Assembly (NCBI GenBank): GCA_003241685.1
Contig: QFPJ01000003.1
Span: 157,134-221,133, forward strand
Reading direction: 5' to 3'
Length of the DNA stretch: 64,000 bases
From: Sphingopyxis macrogoltabida
Lineage (GTDB): Bacteria > Pseudomonadota > Alphaproteobacteria > Sphingomonadales > Sphingomonadaceae
This document shows, in pieces, positions 49,178 to 60,711 of the stretch. Numbering within the stretch: the stretch's first letter is position 1; every line of letters begins with the position of its first letter. The position numbers and the translations under genes were made by a program. A model generated the notes under the pieces. The model ran no database searches and was not told where the DNA came from. It saw only the letters and a list, made by a program, of their open reading frames with translations.

Positions 49178-50368
49178 ATGACCCTGTCGTCACATGATGC
49201 GAACAATCGAGGGCTCGCTGCTCTCCGGGCCGGAGACGCGGCAACGGCGGCGGCGCTCTTTGAACAGGCGCTCGCGGCTGACGAGCAGGCGCCGGGCCTG
49301 TGGCGCAATCTGGCGCACGCGCGCCGGCTGGCCGGCGACGACCGGGGTGAGCGTGCGGCGCTCGAAGCGGCGCTCAATCTCGATCAGCGCGATCTGGCTG
49401 CGCTGGTCCGCTTGGCGCAGCTCCACGAGCGCCGGGATGAGCGCCGAGAGGCTATGATCCGATGGTCGGCCGTGCTGCAACTCGGCGCGCAGATTGCCGA
49501 TCCCACGCCCGACCTCATCGACCTGCTCGACCATGGCCGACGCTATTGCGGCGTGCGCCAGGCCGATATTTCGGAACAGGTGCGCACCAAACTCGACCCG
49601 GAAGCCGCGGCGATGGAGGAAACCGGGCGTCGGCGCGCGGGGGCATTCCTCGATCATGTGCTCGGCGAACGGCGACTGTATGCGAATATATGCGCCGGCC
49701 TTCACTATCCCTTTCTGCCTGCCGACGAATTTTTCGACGATCGGCATTTCCCCTGGTTTGCGGCCTTGGGGGCGAAGGCATCCGCGATCCGCGCCGAACT
49801 CGACGCGTTACTGGCCGATCCCGGCGACGCCTTGCGTCCCTATGTCCGCATGGACAAGGGCACGCCGCGCAGTCAGTGGGATTCCCTGGACCACAATCTG
49901 GATTGGGGTGCCTGCTTCCTTTGGGAATATGGCGAACCCAACCCGCCGGTCCTGGATCGCTGCCCGGAAACCGCGGCGGCGCTTGCCGCTTTGCCCGGTG
50001 CGCGCATTCCCGGCCGCGCGCCGAGCGCATTCTTCTCTATATTGCGGCCGAATACCCGAATCCCGCCGCATACCGGCGTCACGAACACGCGGGCGATCGT
50101 CCACTTGCCGCTGGTCGTTCCGCCGGGCTGCGGTTTTCGTGTCGGCGGCGAAACGCGGGAATGGGTCGAAGGACGCCCCTTCGCCTTCGACGATACGATC
50201 GAGCATGAAGCCTGGAACGACAGCGATGCGATGCGCGCGGTTCTGATCTTCGATGTGTGGAATCCGCATTTATCGGATGATGAGCAGCGGGTCATCGCCG
50301 AATATTGCCGCATGATCGACCAGATATCGGGGCCGGACCAACCTATTGCCGCGCCGCGCCGGGCTTGA
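49178..50368 (+). CDS. TPR-containing aspartyl/asparaginyl beta-hydroxylase domain protein
   Basis: 396 residues. The first 90 form two or three TPR-like helix pairs (NRGLAALRAGDAATAAALFE, LWRNLAHARRLAGDDRGERA, LAALVRLAQLHERRDERREA). The C-terminal domain has AFFSILRPNTRIPPHTGVTN, then TRAIVHLPLVVPPGCGFRVG and GRPFAFDDTIEHEAWNDSDA, matching the Asp_Arg_Hydrox family. The His of PPHTG and the His of IEHEAWN are probable iron ligands, and the Arg of TRAIVHL binds 2-oxoglutarate. It should hydroxylate Asp or Asn in a peptide or lipid-linked substrate. It is divergent from the sulfotransferase-like gene. Confidence 0.87.
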   Translation: MTLSSHDANNRGLAALRAGDAATAAALFEQALAADEQAPGLWRNLAHARRLAGDDRGERAALEAALNLDQRDLAALVRLAQLHERRDERREAMIRWSAVLQLGAQIADPTPDLIDLLDHGRRYCGVRQADISEQVRTKLDPEAAAMEETGRRRAGAFLDHVLGERRLYANICAGLHYPFLPADEFFDDRHFPWFAALGAKASAIRAELDALLADPGDALRPYVRMDKGTPRSQWDSLDHNLDWGACFLWEYGEPNPPVLDRCPETAAALAALPGARIPGRAPSAFFSILRPNTRIPPHTGVTNTRAIVHLPLVVPPGCGFRVGGETREWVEGRPFAFDDTIEHEAWNDSDAMRAVLIFDVWNPHLSDDEQRVIAEYCRMIDQISGPDQPIAAPRRA

Positions 50369-50407
50369 TAAGCTGGCACCCTAGTTTATCGAGGGTATTA
50401 GGGCATT

Positions 50408-50647
50408 ATGTACGCTGCATCAATCTTGCTGGGCGCCATGCTTCAGGCCTCCACGCCTGCGGTCGCGGAGCCGATCGACCGAACCAAGGAAGTGGTTTGC
50501 CGCCGTATCGAAGTGACGGGCTCGCTCGCGCGCAAGGAAAAGGTTTGCAAGACGCGGGGCGAATGGCGTCGCCTTGCCGACGCGGGCAACAATGTGGCGC
50601 GCCAGATCGTCGAGCATAGCACATCGCGTCCGGCCGGCGGACCGTAG
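50408..50647 (+). CDS. tiny exported protein with paired cysteines
   Basis: 79 residues. MYAASILLGAMLQASTPAVA is a signal peptide (cleavage near VAEP). The mature part of about 58 residues has VVCRRIEVTGSLARKEKVC with the two cysteines 15 residues apart, followed by KTRGEWRRLADAGNN. The pattern V-C-R-x-x-x-V-T-G-S-x-x-x-x-x-V-C-K-T-x-x-E-W recurs in small exported proteins of sphingomonads and Caulobacterales as I remember them. It lies 39 bases after the hydroxylase stop, so may be co-transcribed. Function unknown; being basic and short it could be a modified peptide or an envelope factor. Confidence 0.75.
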   Translation: MYAASILLGAMLQASTPAVAEPIDRTKEVVCRRIEVTGSLARKEKVCKTRGEWRRLADAGNNVARQIVEHSTSRPAGGP

Positions 50648-50751
50648 CCCGAAGATTGGGTCCCGACGCTGCAGAGCGTTACCGACCGCAAGCCGAAAAT
50701 AGGCCGCGCTGTCCGCGGTTCGGCTTGAACCCTCTCCGACTGACCGCGCAG

Positions 50752-50794
50752 GATATACGCTCTATCCCGCTTGTGCCGGGACAGAGCGTATATC
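50752..50794 (-). terminator. long inverted repeat at the end of clpB
   Basis: Arms of 18 bases (GATATACGCTCTATCCCG and its near-complement at 50777-50794) with one mismatch, around a 7-base loop. Read on the - strand the mismatch becomes a G-U pair. No U-tract follows, but the position between two convergent genes, 20 bases after the clpB stop, fits a terminator or mRNA 3' stabiliser. Confidence 0.6.
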
Positions 50795-50814
50795 GCGCTT
50801 GATATCGTGCGGGG

Positions 50815-53394
<2,580 letters not shown>

Positions 53395-53417
53395 TCAGAA
53401 AGCCCCTTTCTCATCGG

Positions 53418-53448
53418 CAGAGATAGTGTTGCCATTGTGCAACACAAG
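53418..53448 (-). promoter_or_regulatory. sigma-32-type heat-shock promoter of clpB, inside an inverted repeat
   Basis: On the - strand CTTG (53448-53445), 17 bases, then ACTATCTCTG (53427-53418). It matches the CTTG-17/18-CYTATnTnnG consensus known for alphaproteobacterial sigma-32 promoters except for one base. The promoter lies between two exactly complementary 11-mers, GAAAGCCCCTT (53398-53408) and AAGGGGCTTTC (53446-53456), which may form an additional regulatory site. Confidence 0.65.
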
Positions 53449-53463
53449 GGGCTTTCCGGATGC

Positions 53464-55047
53464 TTATTCGGTCCCGCGCGCCAACGCGTCGAGCAGGCGC
53501 ACGCCAAAGCCGGTCATCCCCTTGGGAACCAGCGATGTCGTCTTTTCACTGCGGTTCACCCCGGCGATGTCGAGATGCGCCCAGGGCATGGCGTCGTCGA
53601 CGAAAAATCCGATGAAATGCGCGCCCAGGCTGGCGCCCGGACCGTCGCCCCCGCCATTGCGTATATCGGCGACATCCGACTTGATGCGGTCGGCGTAATT
53701 CTGATGCAGCGGCATCCGCCACAGCTCCTCGCCGCTGGCCGTGCCGGCGGCGATCAGGGCCGCCGCCAGCGCCTCGTCGCGCGCGAACAGGCCGGCATAT
53801 TGATCCGACAGCGCGCCGACGATCGATCCGGTCAGCGTCGCGATATTGACGATCGCGCGGGGCTTGTACGCGCGCGCGACATATTCATTGGCGTCGGCGA
53901 GGACGAGCCGGCCCTCGGCGTCGGTGCTGACGATTTCCACCGTCTTGCCCGACATGGTGCGCACGACGTCCCCGGGCCGCTGGGCATTGCCGTCGGGCAT
54001 ATTCTCGGCCAGCGCCGCGACCGCGACGACATGCACCGGCGCCCGCGACCTGGCGAGTGACAGTGCGGCGCCCATCACCGACGCGGCGCCCGACATGTCG
54101 CCCTTCATATTGCCCATGCCCGACGACGGCTTGATCGAAATACCGCCCGAATCGAAGGTGATGCCCTTGCCCACCAGCGCGAGCGGCGCGGCGTCCGATC
54201 CGGCGCCGCGATAGCGCAGAAGCAGCATCCGCGATCCGCGTGGGCTGCCCTGTCCGACGCCGACGATGTTGCCCATGTTCAGGCGCCGCATCGCCGCTTC
54301 GTCGAGCACCTCGATGCTGACGCCCGCGACACCGGAAAAGGCGCGGCGCACTTCGGCGACGAAGCTTTCGGGATAGATGACGTTGGCGGGTTCATTGGCC
54401 AGATCGCGCGACAGGCGCACGCCTTCGGCCAGCGGTTGCCAGCGCGATTGGAAGGCCGCCTCGGCGGCGCTGGCATCGCCGGTGATGATCGTGACGGCGC
54501 CGGTCGGCGGGGTTTTGCGACCAACGGTCTTGTAGCGGTCGAAGCGATATTGGCCGAGCGCGAAGCCGTAGGCGACCTCGGCCGCGGCGCTATCGCCGAA
54601 CGCGCCCGCGATCGTCACCGGATGCGCTTCGCTCTTGAGCTCCTGCGCTGCCTTGCCGCCGGCTTCGGCGAAGGCAAGCGTGGATGGCGCGGCGCCGGTG
54701 CCGACGATCAGGATGCGGGGATGCGCGCCGATCCCGCGCAGCGACAGGGTCGATCCCGCCTTGCCGTCGAAGCTTGCCGAAGCGATCGCCGCGGTCACCG
54801 CCTCGCGCTCGGCCGGGCTCAGCGCGACACCGCTAAGCGCAGGCAGGGCCGCATCGGGGGTCAGCAACACCAGCGCGCCGCCCACGGAGGCACCGTTGGC
54901 GAAGCCGATCGCGCGTTCGGCGCTGTTCGCCCCCGTGGCGGGCGCAATCCCCGATCCCGCTGTGTTCTGGGCCAGCGCGGCCGGCGCGGCGACGACAACC
55001 GGCGCCAGCGACAGGCAAGTGGCAAGGAACAGGCTTTTGCGACGCAT
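53464..55047 (-). CDS. exported leucyl aminopeptidase, M17 family
   Basis: 527 residues. MRRKSLFLATCLSLAPVVVA followed by APAALAQ is a signal peptide, unusual because most PepA-type enzymes are cytoplasmic. The catalytic domain has VGKGITFDSGGISIKPSSGM, then NMKGDMSGAASVMGAALSLA and EIVSTDAEGRLVLADANEYV, which carry the metal-binding Lys, Asp and Glu set. The leading 90 residues of the open frame are upstream non-coding. It releases N-terminal amino acids from peptides, probably in the periplasm, and fits with the two exported hydrolases that follow on the other strand. Confidence 0.92.
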   Translation of the reverse strand: MRRKSLFLATCLSLAPVVVAAPAALAQNTAGSGIAPATGANSAERAIGFANGASVGGALVLLTPDAALPALSGVALSPAEREAVTAAIASASFDGKAGSTLSLRGIGAHPRILIVGTGAAPSTLAFAEAGGKAAQELKSEAHPVTIAGAFGDSAAAEVAYGFALGQYRFDRYKTVGRKTPPTGAVTIITGDASAAEAAFQSRWQPLAEGVRLSRDLANEPANVIYPESFVAEVRRAFSGVAGVSIEVLDEAAMRRLNMGNIVGVGQGSPRGSRMLLLRYRGAGSDAAPLALVGKGITFDSGGISIKPSSGMGNMKGDMSGAASVMGAALSLARSRAPVHVVAVAALAENMPDGNAQRPGDVVRTMSGKTVEIVSTDAEGRLVLADANEYVARAYKPRAIVNIATLTGSIVGALSDQYAGLFARDEALAAALIAAGTASGEELWRMPLHQNYADRIKSDVADIRNGGGDGPGASLGAHFIGFFVDDAMPWAHLDIAGVNRSEKTTSLVPKGMTGFGVRLLDALARGTE

Positions 55048-55219
55048 GTGATTTTCCCCTGAACGATAAAATTGCCGTCCTGCATAACGCTGTTGCGCGG
55101 GCAGGCAAATCTTGCTCGACGAACGACAGCCTTGCCTTCGCGCGGCCCGCCCGTCACACACGGGCCGCAGGGGCGGGGCGCAATGATCGGTGCCGGGACG
55201 CCGAAGAAAGGGACCACGA

Positions 55220-57376
55220 ATGGTGCGGCGCATATTGCTGGGCTTGCTGCTGATCGTCGTCATGGCGGCGGTGTCGCTTGCGCTGTGGGAACCGCTGACC
55301 GCCGCCACGCCCCGCGCGCCCCTATTCAAGCCGACCGACGTGCAGATCGCGCGCGACCGCTTCGGCGTGCCGCATATTTTCGGCCGGACCGATGCCGACG
55401 TCGCCTACGGCGTCGCTTACGCCCATGCCGAGGATGATTTTGCGACGCTGCAGGAAGTGCTGGCGATGACGCGCGGCCGCGCCGGGGCGATGCTGGGCGA
55501 GGATGGCGCGAAGATCGACTATGCCGCCGCGCTGCTCGACGTGCGCGCGACCAGCGCCCGCGACTGGCCGCGCCTGCCCGCCGATGTGCGCGCGCTGTTC
55601 ACCGCTTATGCCGCGGGGCTCAACCATTATGCCGACAAGCATCCGGATGAGGTGCGCCTGTCGGGGCTGTTCCCCGTGACCGGCGAGGATGTGGTGGCGG
55701 GCTTCGTGCTGCGGTCGCCTTTCTTCTTCGGGCTGGATTCGGTGCTGGGCGGACTGGTCGAGGGCAAGCCGCTGGGACGCGAGGGCGGCCCGTTTCTGGA
55801 TGCCACGGGCAAGCCCGTCGCGCGCGAGTTGACCCCGGTCGGCCGCGATCCCGGCGACAATGGATCGAACGCCATGGCGGTCGCCCCGTCGCGGTCGGCG
55901 GACGGCGCGACGCGGCTGGTATCCAATTCGCACCAGCCGTGGACGGGCAGCGTCGCCTGGTACGAACTGGTCGTTCATTCGGGCGAGGGGTGGGATTTCG
56001 CCGGCGCGACCTTCCCCGGCGCGCCCTATCCCTTCCTGGGCCACAATAAATATCTCGGCTGGACCAATACGGTGAACCGGCCCGACCTGATCGACGTCTA
56101 TCAACTGGTGCTGGACGAAAGCGGCAGCCATTACCGTTTCGACGGCGCATGGCGGCCACTGGAGGAAAAGCGCATCTGGCTGAAGGTCAAGACCGGGCCG
56201 TTCGTGCTGCCCGTGCCGCGCACCATCTATCGCTCGGTCCATGGGCCCGTGGTCAAGAATGCGAAGGGCGCCTTTGCGATCCGCTATGCGGGGATCGACC
56301 AGGCCAATATGGTCACGCAATATTACCGGTTGAACAAGGCGCGGAATTTCGCCGAATGGCGTACCGCGATGGCGGGGCAGGGCGTGCCGGCGACCAATTT
56401 CCTCTATGCCGACGCCGCCGGGAATATCGGCCTTTTCTACAATGCGATGTTCCCCGACCGGCCCGCCGGTTTCAACTGGCGCGGCATCCTGCCCGGCGAC
56501 ACCTCGCGGGCGCTGTGGACGAAGACATTGCCGTTCGATCGCGTGCCCGCGCTGGTCAATCCGCGCTCCGGCTATCTGATGAACGCGAACAATGCGCCCT
56601 GGGTCGCGGCCGGGCCGGGCGACGAACTCGACGCCGCCGCCTATTCGCCGCTGCTGGGGATCGAGGATGATATGACCAACCGCGCGGCGCGGCTGATCGA
56701 TCTGTTCGAGGCATCGGGGCCGATCGACGAGGCACGGCTGAAGGCGATCAAATATGATACGGCCTATGCGAAGACGGGCTATGCGAAGGCGTGGATCGAC
56801 CGGCTGCTGGCGCTCGATGTGAAGGGCGACGCGGCGCTGACGCAGGCGCAGGACCTGCTTCGCCAGTGGGACTGGTCGCTCGACGGCAAGGGCCGGGGCG
56901 ATGCGCTGGCGCTGATGGTGCTGCGCCCGGCGAACGGCAGCCATTACCAGCGCCGCGCCGCGCCCGATCCGATGACGGTGCTGCGCGACACGGTGACGCA
57001 TCTGCAGGACCATTTCGCGACGATCGATCCCAAGCTGGGGACGGTGCTGCGCCTGCGCCATGGCGTGGGGGCGTCGCGGGTCGACCTGCCGCTGGACGGC
57101 GGCAACGACACGATCCGGGCCTCGACGTTGTGGGATGTCGAGCCCGACGGGCGGTTGAAGGTACGCCATGGCGACAGTTTCATCATGTTCGTGACATGGG
57201 ACAGGGATGGCCGCGTGCGATCCGAATCGATCCAGCCGTTCGGCGCTGCGACGACGCGTCCGGACAGCCCGCATTACAACGATCAGGCCCCGCTTTTCGT
57301 GGCGCATCGGTTGAAGCCGGTGCTGTTCGATCCGGCCGCCCTGCGGGCCAGCGGCGCGCGCTTCATGCGCCCTTGA
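55220..57376 (+). CDS. penicillin acylase family protein (Ntn hydrolase)
   Basis: 718 residues. LLGLLLIVVMAAVSLALW is an N-terminal membrane segment or signal. QIARDRFGVPHIFGRTDADV starts the alpha chain. DPGDNGSNAMAVAPSRSADG contains Ser216, the nucleophile exposed by self-cleavage at G/S. NSHQPWTGSVAWYELVVHSG and GHNKYLGWTNTVNRPDLIDV shape the substrate site. It hydrolyses amide bonds such as those in acyl-homoserine lactones, beta-lactams or N-acyl amino acids; the sequence does not settle which. AAAGGGA precedes the start. It is followed by an M16 peptidase gene on the same strand. Confidence 0.93.
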   Translation: MVRRILLGLLLIVVMAAVSLALWEPLTAATPRAPLFKPTDVQIARDRFGVPHIFGRTDADVAYGVAYAHAEDDFATLQEVLAMTRGRAGAMLGEDGAKIDYAAALLDVRATSARDWPRLPADVRALFTAYAAGLNHYADKHPDEVRLSGLFPVTGEDVVAGFVLRSPFFFGLDSVLGGLVEGKPLGREGGPFLDATGKPVARELTPVGRDPGDNGSNAMAVAPSRSADGATRLVSNSHQPWTGSVAWYELVVHSGEGWDFAGATFPGAPYPFLGHNKYLGWTNTVNRPDLIDVYQLVLDESGSHYRFDGAWRPLEEKRIWLKVKTGPFVLPVPRTIYRSVHGPVVKNAKGAFAIRYAGIDQANMVTQYYRLNKARNFAEWRTAMAGQGVPATNFLYADAAGNIGLFYNAMFPDRPAGFNWRGILPGDTSRALWTKTLPFDRVPALVNPRSGYLMNANNAPWVAAGPGDELDAAAYSPLLGIEDDMTNRAARLIDLFEASGPIDEARLKAIKYDTAYAKTGYAKAWIDRLLALDVKGDAALTQAQDLLRQWDWSLDGKGRGDALALMVLRPANGSHYQRRAAPDPMTVLRDTVTHLQDHFATIDPKLGTVLRLRHGVGASRVDLPLDGGNDTIRASTLWDVEPDGRLKVRHGDSFIMFVTWDRDGRVRSESIQPFGAATTRPDSPHYNDQAPLFVAHRLKPVLFDPAALRASGARFMRP

Positions 57377-57472
57377 ACGGGCGGCTTTGCTGCCCTAAAC
57401 CAGTGATACAGTGCCGGTCGGCATCCGGTCGCAAACAGGCGTTCCCGCGCCGTGCCCATTCAAGAGGATATC

Positions 57473-60358
57473 ATGGCCCGTTTCCATCGTTTCGCGCTCG
57501 CGCTCGCACTTTCCACGTCGCTCGTCGCCGCCGGTCCCGCCCTGGCGCGGAGCAAGGCGGCCGATCCCGCCCCCATCGCCGATCTGGTGAAAGCGGTGGA
57601 CATTCCCTTTGACAGCTTCACGCTCGACAACGGGCTGCGCGTCATCGTGCACGAGGATCGCAAGGCGCCGGTGGTCGCGGTCTCGGTCTGGTATCGCGTC
57701 GGATCGAAGCATGAACCGGCGGGCAAGACGGGCTTTGCCCACCTGTTCGAACATCTGATGTTCAACGGGTCGGAAAATGCCCCCGACGACTTCTTCGAAC
57801 CGCTGCAACAGGTCGGCGCGACCGATTTCAACGGCACGACCTTCCTCGACCGCACCAATTATTTCGAAACCGTGCCGACGGGCGCGCTCGACCTGGCGCT
57901 GTTCCTCGAAAGCGACCGCATGGGGCATCTGCTCGGCGCGGTGACCCAGGAAAAGCTCGATAACCAGCGCGGCGTCGTCCAGAATGAAAAGCGGCAGGGC
58001 GACAATAATCCCTATGGCCTGCTGCGCTACGAGATTTTCGAAAACCTCTTTCCCAGGGGGCATCCCTATCACCACAGCACCATCGGTTCGATGGCCGACC
58101 TCGACGCGGCGAGCCTCGATGATGTGAAGAGGTGGTTCACCGACAATTATGGGCCCAACAATGCAGTGCTGGTGCTGGCCGGGGACATCGACGTGCCGAC
58201 CGCGAAAGCCAAGGTTCAGACCTGGTTCGGCGACATCGCGCGCGGCCCCGAAATCAAGGCGCCGCCGGTGTCGGTTCCGACGCTGCCCGCGCCGCTGGCC
58301 AAGGAGGTCAAGGACCTGATCCCGACCACGCGCATCTACCGCATGTGGACCACCCCCGGCCTCAACGATCCCGAAGCGGTGCCGCTGCAGATGGCGATGA
58401 CGGTGCTGGGCGGCCTGTCGTCGTCGCGGCTCGACAATGCGCTGGTCCGCAAGGACCCGATCGCGGTCAGCGTGTCGGCGGGCGCTTCGCCGTTCGAGGA
58501 TGCCGGCATCCTGCTGGTGCAGGCCGACGTCAAGGACGGCGTCGATCCCGCGCACGTCGCACAGCGGCTGGACGAGGAAATCGCCGCCTTTCTGGAAAGC
58601 GGTCCGACCGCGGACGAATTGCAGCGCGCCGCCGCCAGCTATCTGGGCGGCATCATCGGCGGGCTGGAATCGGTGGGCGGCTTCGGCGGCAAGGCGGTCG
58701 CGCTGGCCGAGGGCGCGCTCTATTCGGACGATCCCGGCTATTACAAGGTCGAACTCGATCGCATGGCCAAGGCGACTCCTGAACAGGTGAAGGCGGTGGC
58801 CCGGAAATGGCTGTCGCGTCCCGCCTTCTCGCTGACCTACACCCCCGGCGAGCGGACCGAGGGCGGCGAGAATCGCGGCGGCGCGGTGGTCGCGGCCAAG
58901 GCGGCGGCGCCGGTTGCCCCCGATCGTTACTGGAACCCCGCGCTGGGCGATGTCGGCCCGGACATGGGCCGGGGGGCGGCAACCGCGATCGCCGACCGCT
59001 CGACCTTTCCCACCGTCACCGACCTCAAGGCGCTGGAATTTCCCGCGATCGAGCGCGCGACGCTGAAAAACGGGATCGAAGTCGTCTTCGCCCACCGCGC
59101 GACGGTGCCGACGGTCAATGTCGCGGTCAGTTTCGATGCCGGCTATGCCGCCGACCCGCGCGACGCGCTGGGCACCCAGTCGCTGATGCTCAGCCTGATG
59201 GACGAAGGGACGACGACGCTCGATTCGATCGCCTTTGCCGAGGCGAAGGAACGGCTGGGGGCGCAGATCGACGGGTCGGCCAATGCCGATGAAACGGTGT
59301 TCAGCCTGTTCGCGCTGAAACCCAATCTGCGCGCATCGCTGGGCCTGCTCGCCGATTATATCCGCAACCCCGCCTTCGATGCGCAGGAACTGGACCGGGT
59401 GCGCGCGCAGCAGCTCAACCGGCTCAAGGCCGAACTCAACAATCCCAATGCCATTGCGTCGCGCGTGATGGCGCCGGTGCTTTACGGCGCCCAGCATCCC
59501 TATGGCATTCCGCCGTCGGGCCTGGGCAATGCGGCGGCCGTCGGCGCCGTCACCCGCGACCAGCTCGCGGCGTTTCACAGTGCCTGGATTCGGCCGGACA
59601 ACGCCCGCATCTTCGTCGTCGGCGACACCACGCTGAAGGAAGTGAAGAAGGAACTCGACGCAACGCTGGGCAACTGGACGCCGCCGGCGACCGCCAAGCC
59701 GGTGAAGCATTTCGAGATTGCCATCCCGCAGCCGCAGCCGCGCATCCTGCTGGTCGATCGGCCGAAATCGCCGCAATCGATCATCATGGCGGGCAAGGTG
59801 CTGAGCGCCAAGGGCGGCGACGATCTGGAGGTGCTCCGGTCGGCCAACGATATTTTCGGCGGCAATTTCCTGTCGCGCTTCAACATGAACCTGCGCGAGA
59901 CCAAGGGTTGGTCCTATGGCGTGCGCTCGCGCATCTCGTCCGACAAGGACCGGGTCACATGGGTCGCGGTGGCGCCCGTCCAGGCCGATCGCACCGGCGA
60001 TTCGATCAAGGAATTGCGGAGCGACCTGACCGCCTTCCTTGGCGACAAGGGCGTCGCCCCCGCGGAACTGCAGCGCACGATCAACGGCAGCGTCCGCGAA
60101 CTGCCGGGCAGTTTCGAAACGTCGGACGACGTCCTGACCGGCCTGCGTTCGATCGTGAAGTTCGGCCGCCCGGACAATTATTACGAAACGCTGGCCGCAA
60201 CCTATGAAGCGATGACGGCCGGTGAACTCGATGCGGCCGCGCGCGCCGCGTTCAGCGTCGACGACCTCGTCTATGTCGTGGTCGGCGATGCCGCGGTGGT
60301 CAAACCCCAGCTTGACGGATTGGGTCTTCCCGTGGAAACAGCGACTCCAGCTAATTGA
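57473..60358 (+). CDS. exported M16 family zinc metallopeptidase, fused two-half form
   Basis: 961 residues: signal peptide MARFHRFALALALSTSLVAA, then two M16 halves. The catalytic half has FAHLFEHLMFNGSENAPDDF with the inverted zinc motif H90-x-x-E93-H94, and the downstream Glu in NQRGVVQNEKRQGDNN. The second half (about 500-961) has FAHRATVPTVNVAVSFDAGY but no HxxEH, which is normal; it has the R/Y pair region GVRSRISSDKD. It cleaves peptides in the periplasm. GAGGATATC lies ahead of the ATG. Fused length is typical of PqqL-like proteins. Confidence 0.94.
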   Translation: MARFHRFALALALSTSLVAAGPALARSKAADPAPIADLVKAVDIPFDSFTLDNGLRVIVHEDRKAPVVAVSVWYRVGSKHEPAGKTGFAHLFEHLMFNGSENAPDDFFEPLQQVGATDFNGTTFLDRTNYFETVPTGALDLALFLESDRMGHLLGAVTQEKLDNQRGVVQNEKRQGDNNPYGLLRYEIFENLFPRGHPYHHSTIGSMADLDAASLDDVKRWFTDNYGPNNAVLVLAGDIDVPTAKAKVQTWFGDIARGPEIKAPPVSVPTLPAPLAKEVKDLIPTTRIYRMWTTPGLNDPEAVPLQMAMTVLGGLSSSRLDNALVRKDPIAVSVSAGASPFEDAGILLVQADVKDGVDPAHVAQRLDEEIAAFLESGPTADELQRAAASYLGGIIGGLESVGGFGGKAVALAEGALYSDDPGYYKVELDRMAKATPEQVKAVARKWLSRPAFSLTYTPGERTEGGENRGGAVVAAKAAAPVAPDRYWNPALGDVGPDMGRGAATAIADRSTFPTVTDLKALEFPAIERATLKNGIEVVFAHRATVPTVNVAVSFDAGYAADPRDALGTQSLMLSLMDEGTTTLDSIAFAEAKERLGAQIDGSANADETVFSLFALKPNLRASLGLLADYIRNPAFDAQELDRVRAQQLNRLKAELNNPNAIASRVMAPVLYGAQHPYGIPPSGLGNAAAVGAVTRDQLAAFHSAWIRPDNARIFVVGDTTLKEVKKELDATLGNWTPPATAKPVKHFEIAIPQPQPRILLVDRPKSPQSIIMAGKVLSAKGGDDLEVLRSANDIFGGNFLSRFNMNLRETKGWSYGVRSRISSDKDRVTWVAVAPVQADRTGDSIKELRSDLTAFLGDKGVAPAELQRTINGSVRELPGSFETSDDVLTGLRSIVKFGRPDNYYETLAATYEAMTAGELDAAARAAFSVDDLVYVVVGDAAVVKPQLDGLGLPVETATPAN

Positions 60359-60383
60359 CATTGGTTTCAGTAGGAGAGTTTCG

Positions 60384-60686
60384 ATGTCTCAAGTCGATGG
60401 CAGCTATGATTGCGTGACCAAGTCGCCGATGGGCGATCAGAAGTCGGTGTTCACGGTCAAGAGCGACGGCGGCAGCTTCACCGGATCGAATGCCGGTGCG
60501 ATGGGCGCGCTCGATGTCGAAAATGGCAAGGTCGACGGCAACAAGCTGACCTGGACCATGGCCATGAAGGTCCCGATGCCGATGACGCTGGAGTGCGAGG
60601 CGACCGTCGATGGCGACGCGCTGACCGGCACGATCAAGGCGGGTGCGTTCGGATCGATGGCGATGACGGGGACCCGTCAGGCCTGA
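60384..60686 (+). CDS. small conserved protein of unknown function
   Basis: 100 residues. The sequence alternates short strands and turns: GSYDCVTKSPMGDQKSVFTV, KSDGGSFTGSNAGAMGALDV, ENGKVDGNKLTWTMAMKVPM and ECEATVDGDALTGTIKAGAF. The pattern (two related halves with G-x-V-D-G-x-x-L-T/W and D-G-D-x-L-T-G-T) looks like a calycin-like or beta-barrel lipid-binding fold. Copies of this domain accompany oxidoreductases in other alphaproteobacteria, as I recall. TAGGAGAG precedes the start. It lies 26 bases after the M16 gene and may be co-transcribed; a terminator follows. Confidence 0.78.
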   Translation: MSQVDGSYDCVTKSPMGDQKSVFTVKSDGGSFTGSNAGAMGALDVENGKVDGNKLTWTMAMKVPMPMTLECEATVDGDALTGTIKAGAFGSMAMTGTRQA

Positions 60687-60711
60687 TTCGGCCGGACCGG
60701 AAGCGGATGAA

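Noticed and set aside
57395..60361. 988-codon frame antisense to the M16 peptidase
   Set aside because: Antisense frame with no motif, exactly mirroring the coding region, and lacking a plausible ribosome-binding site.
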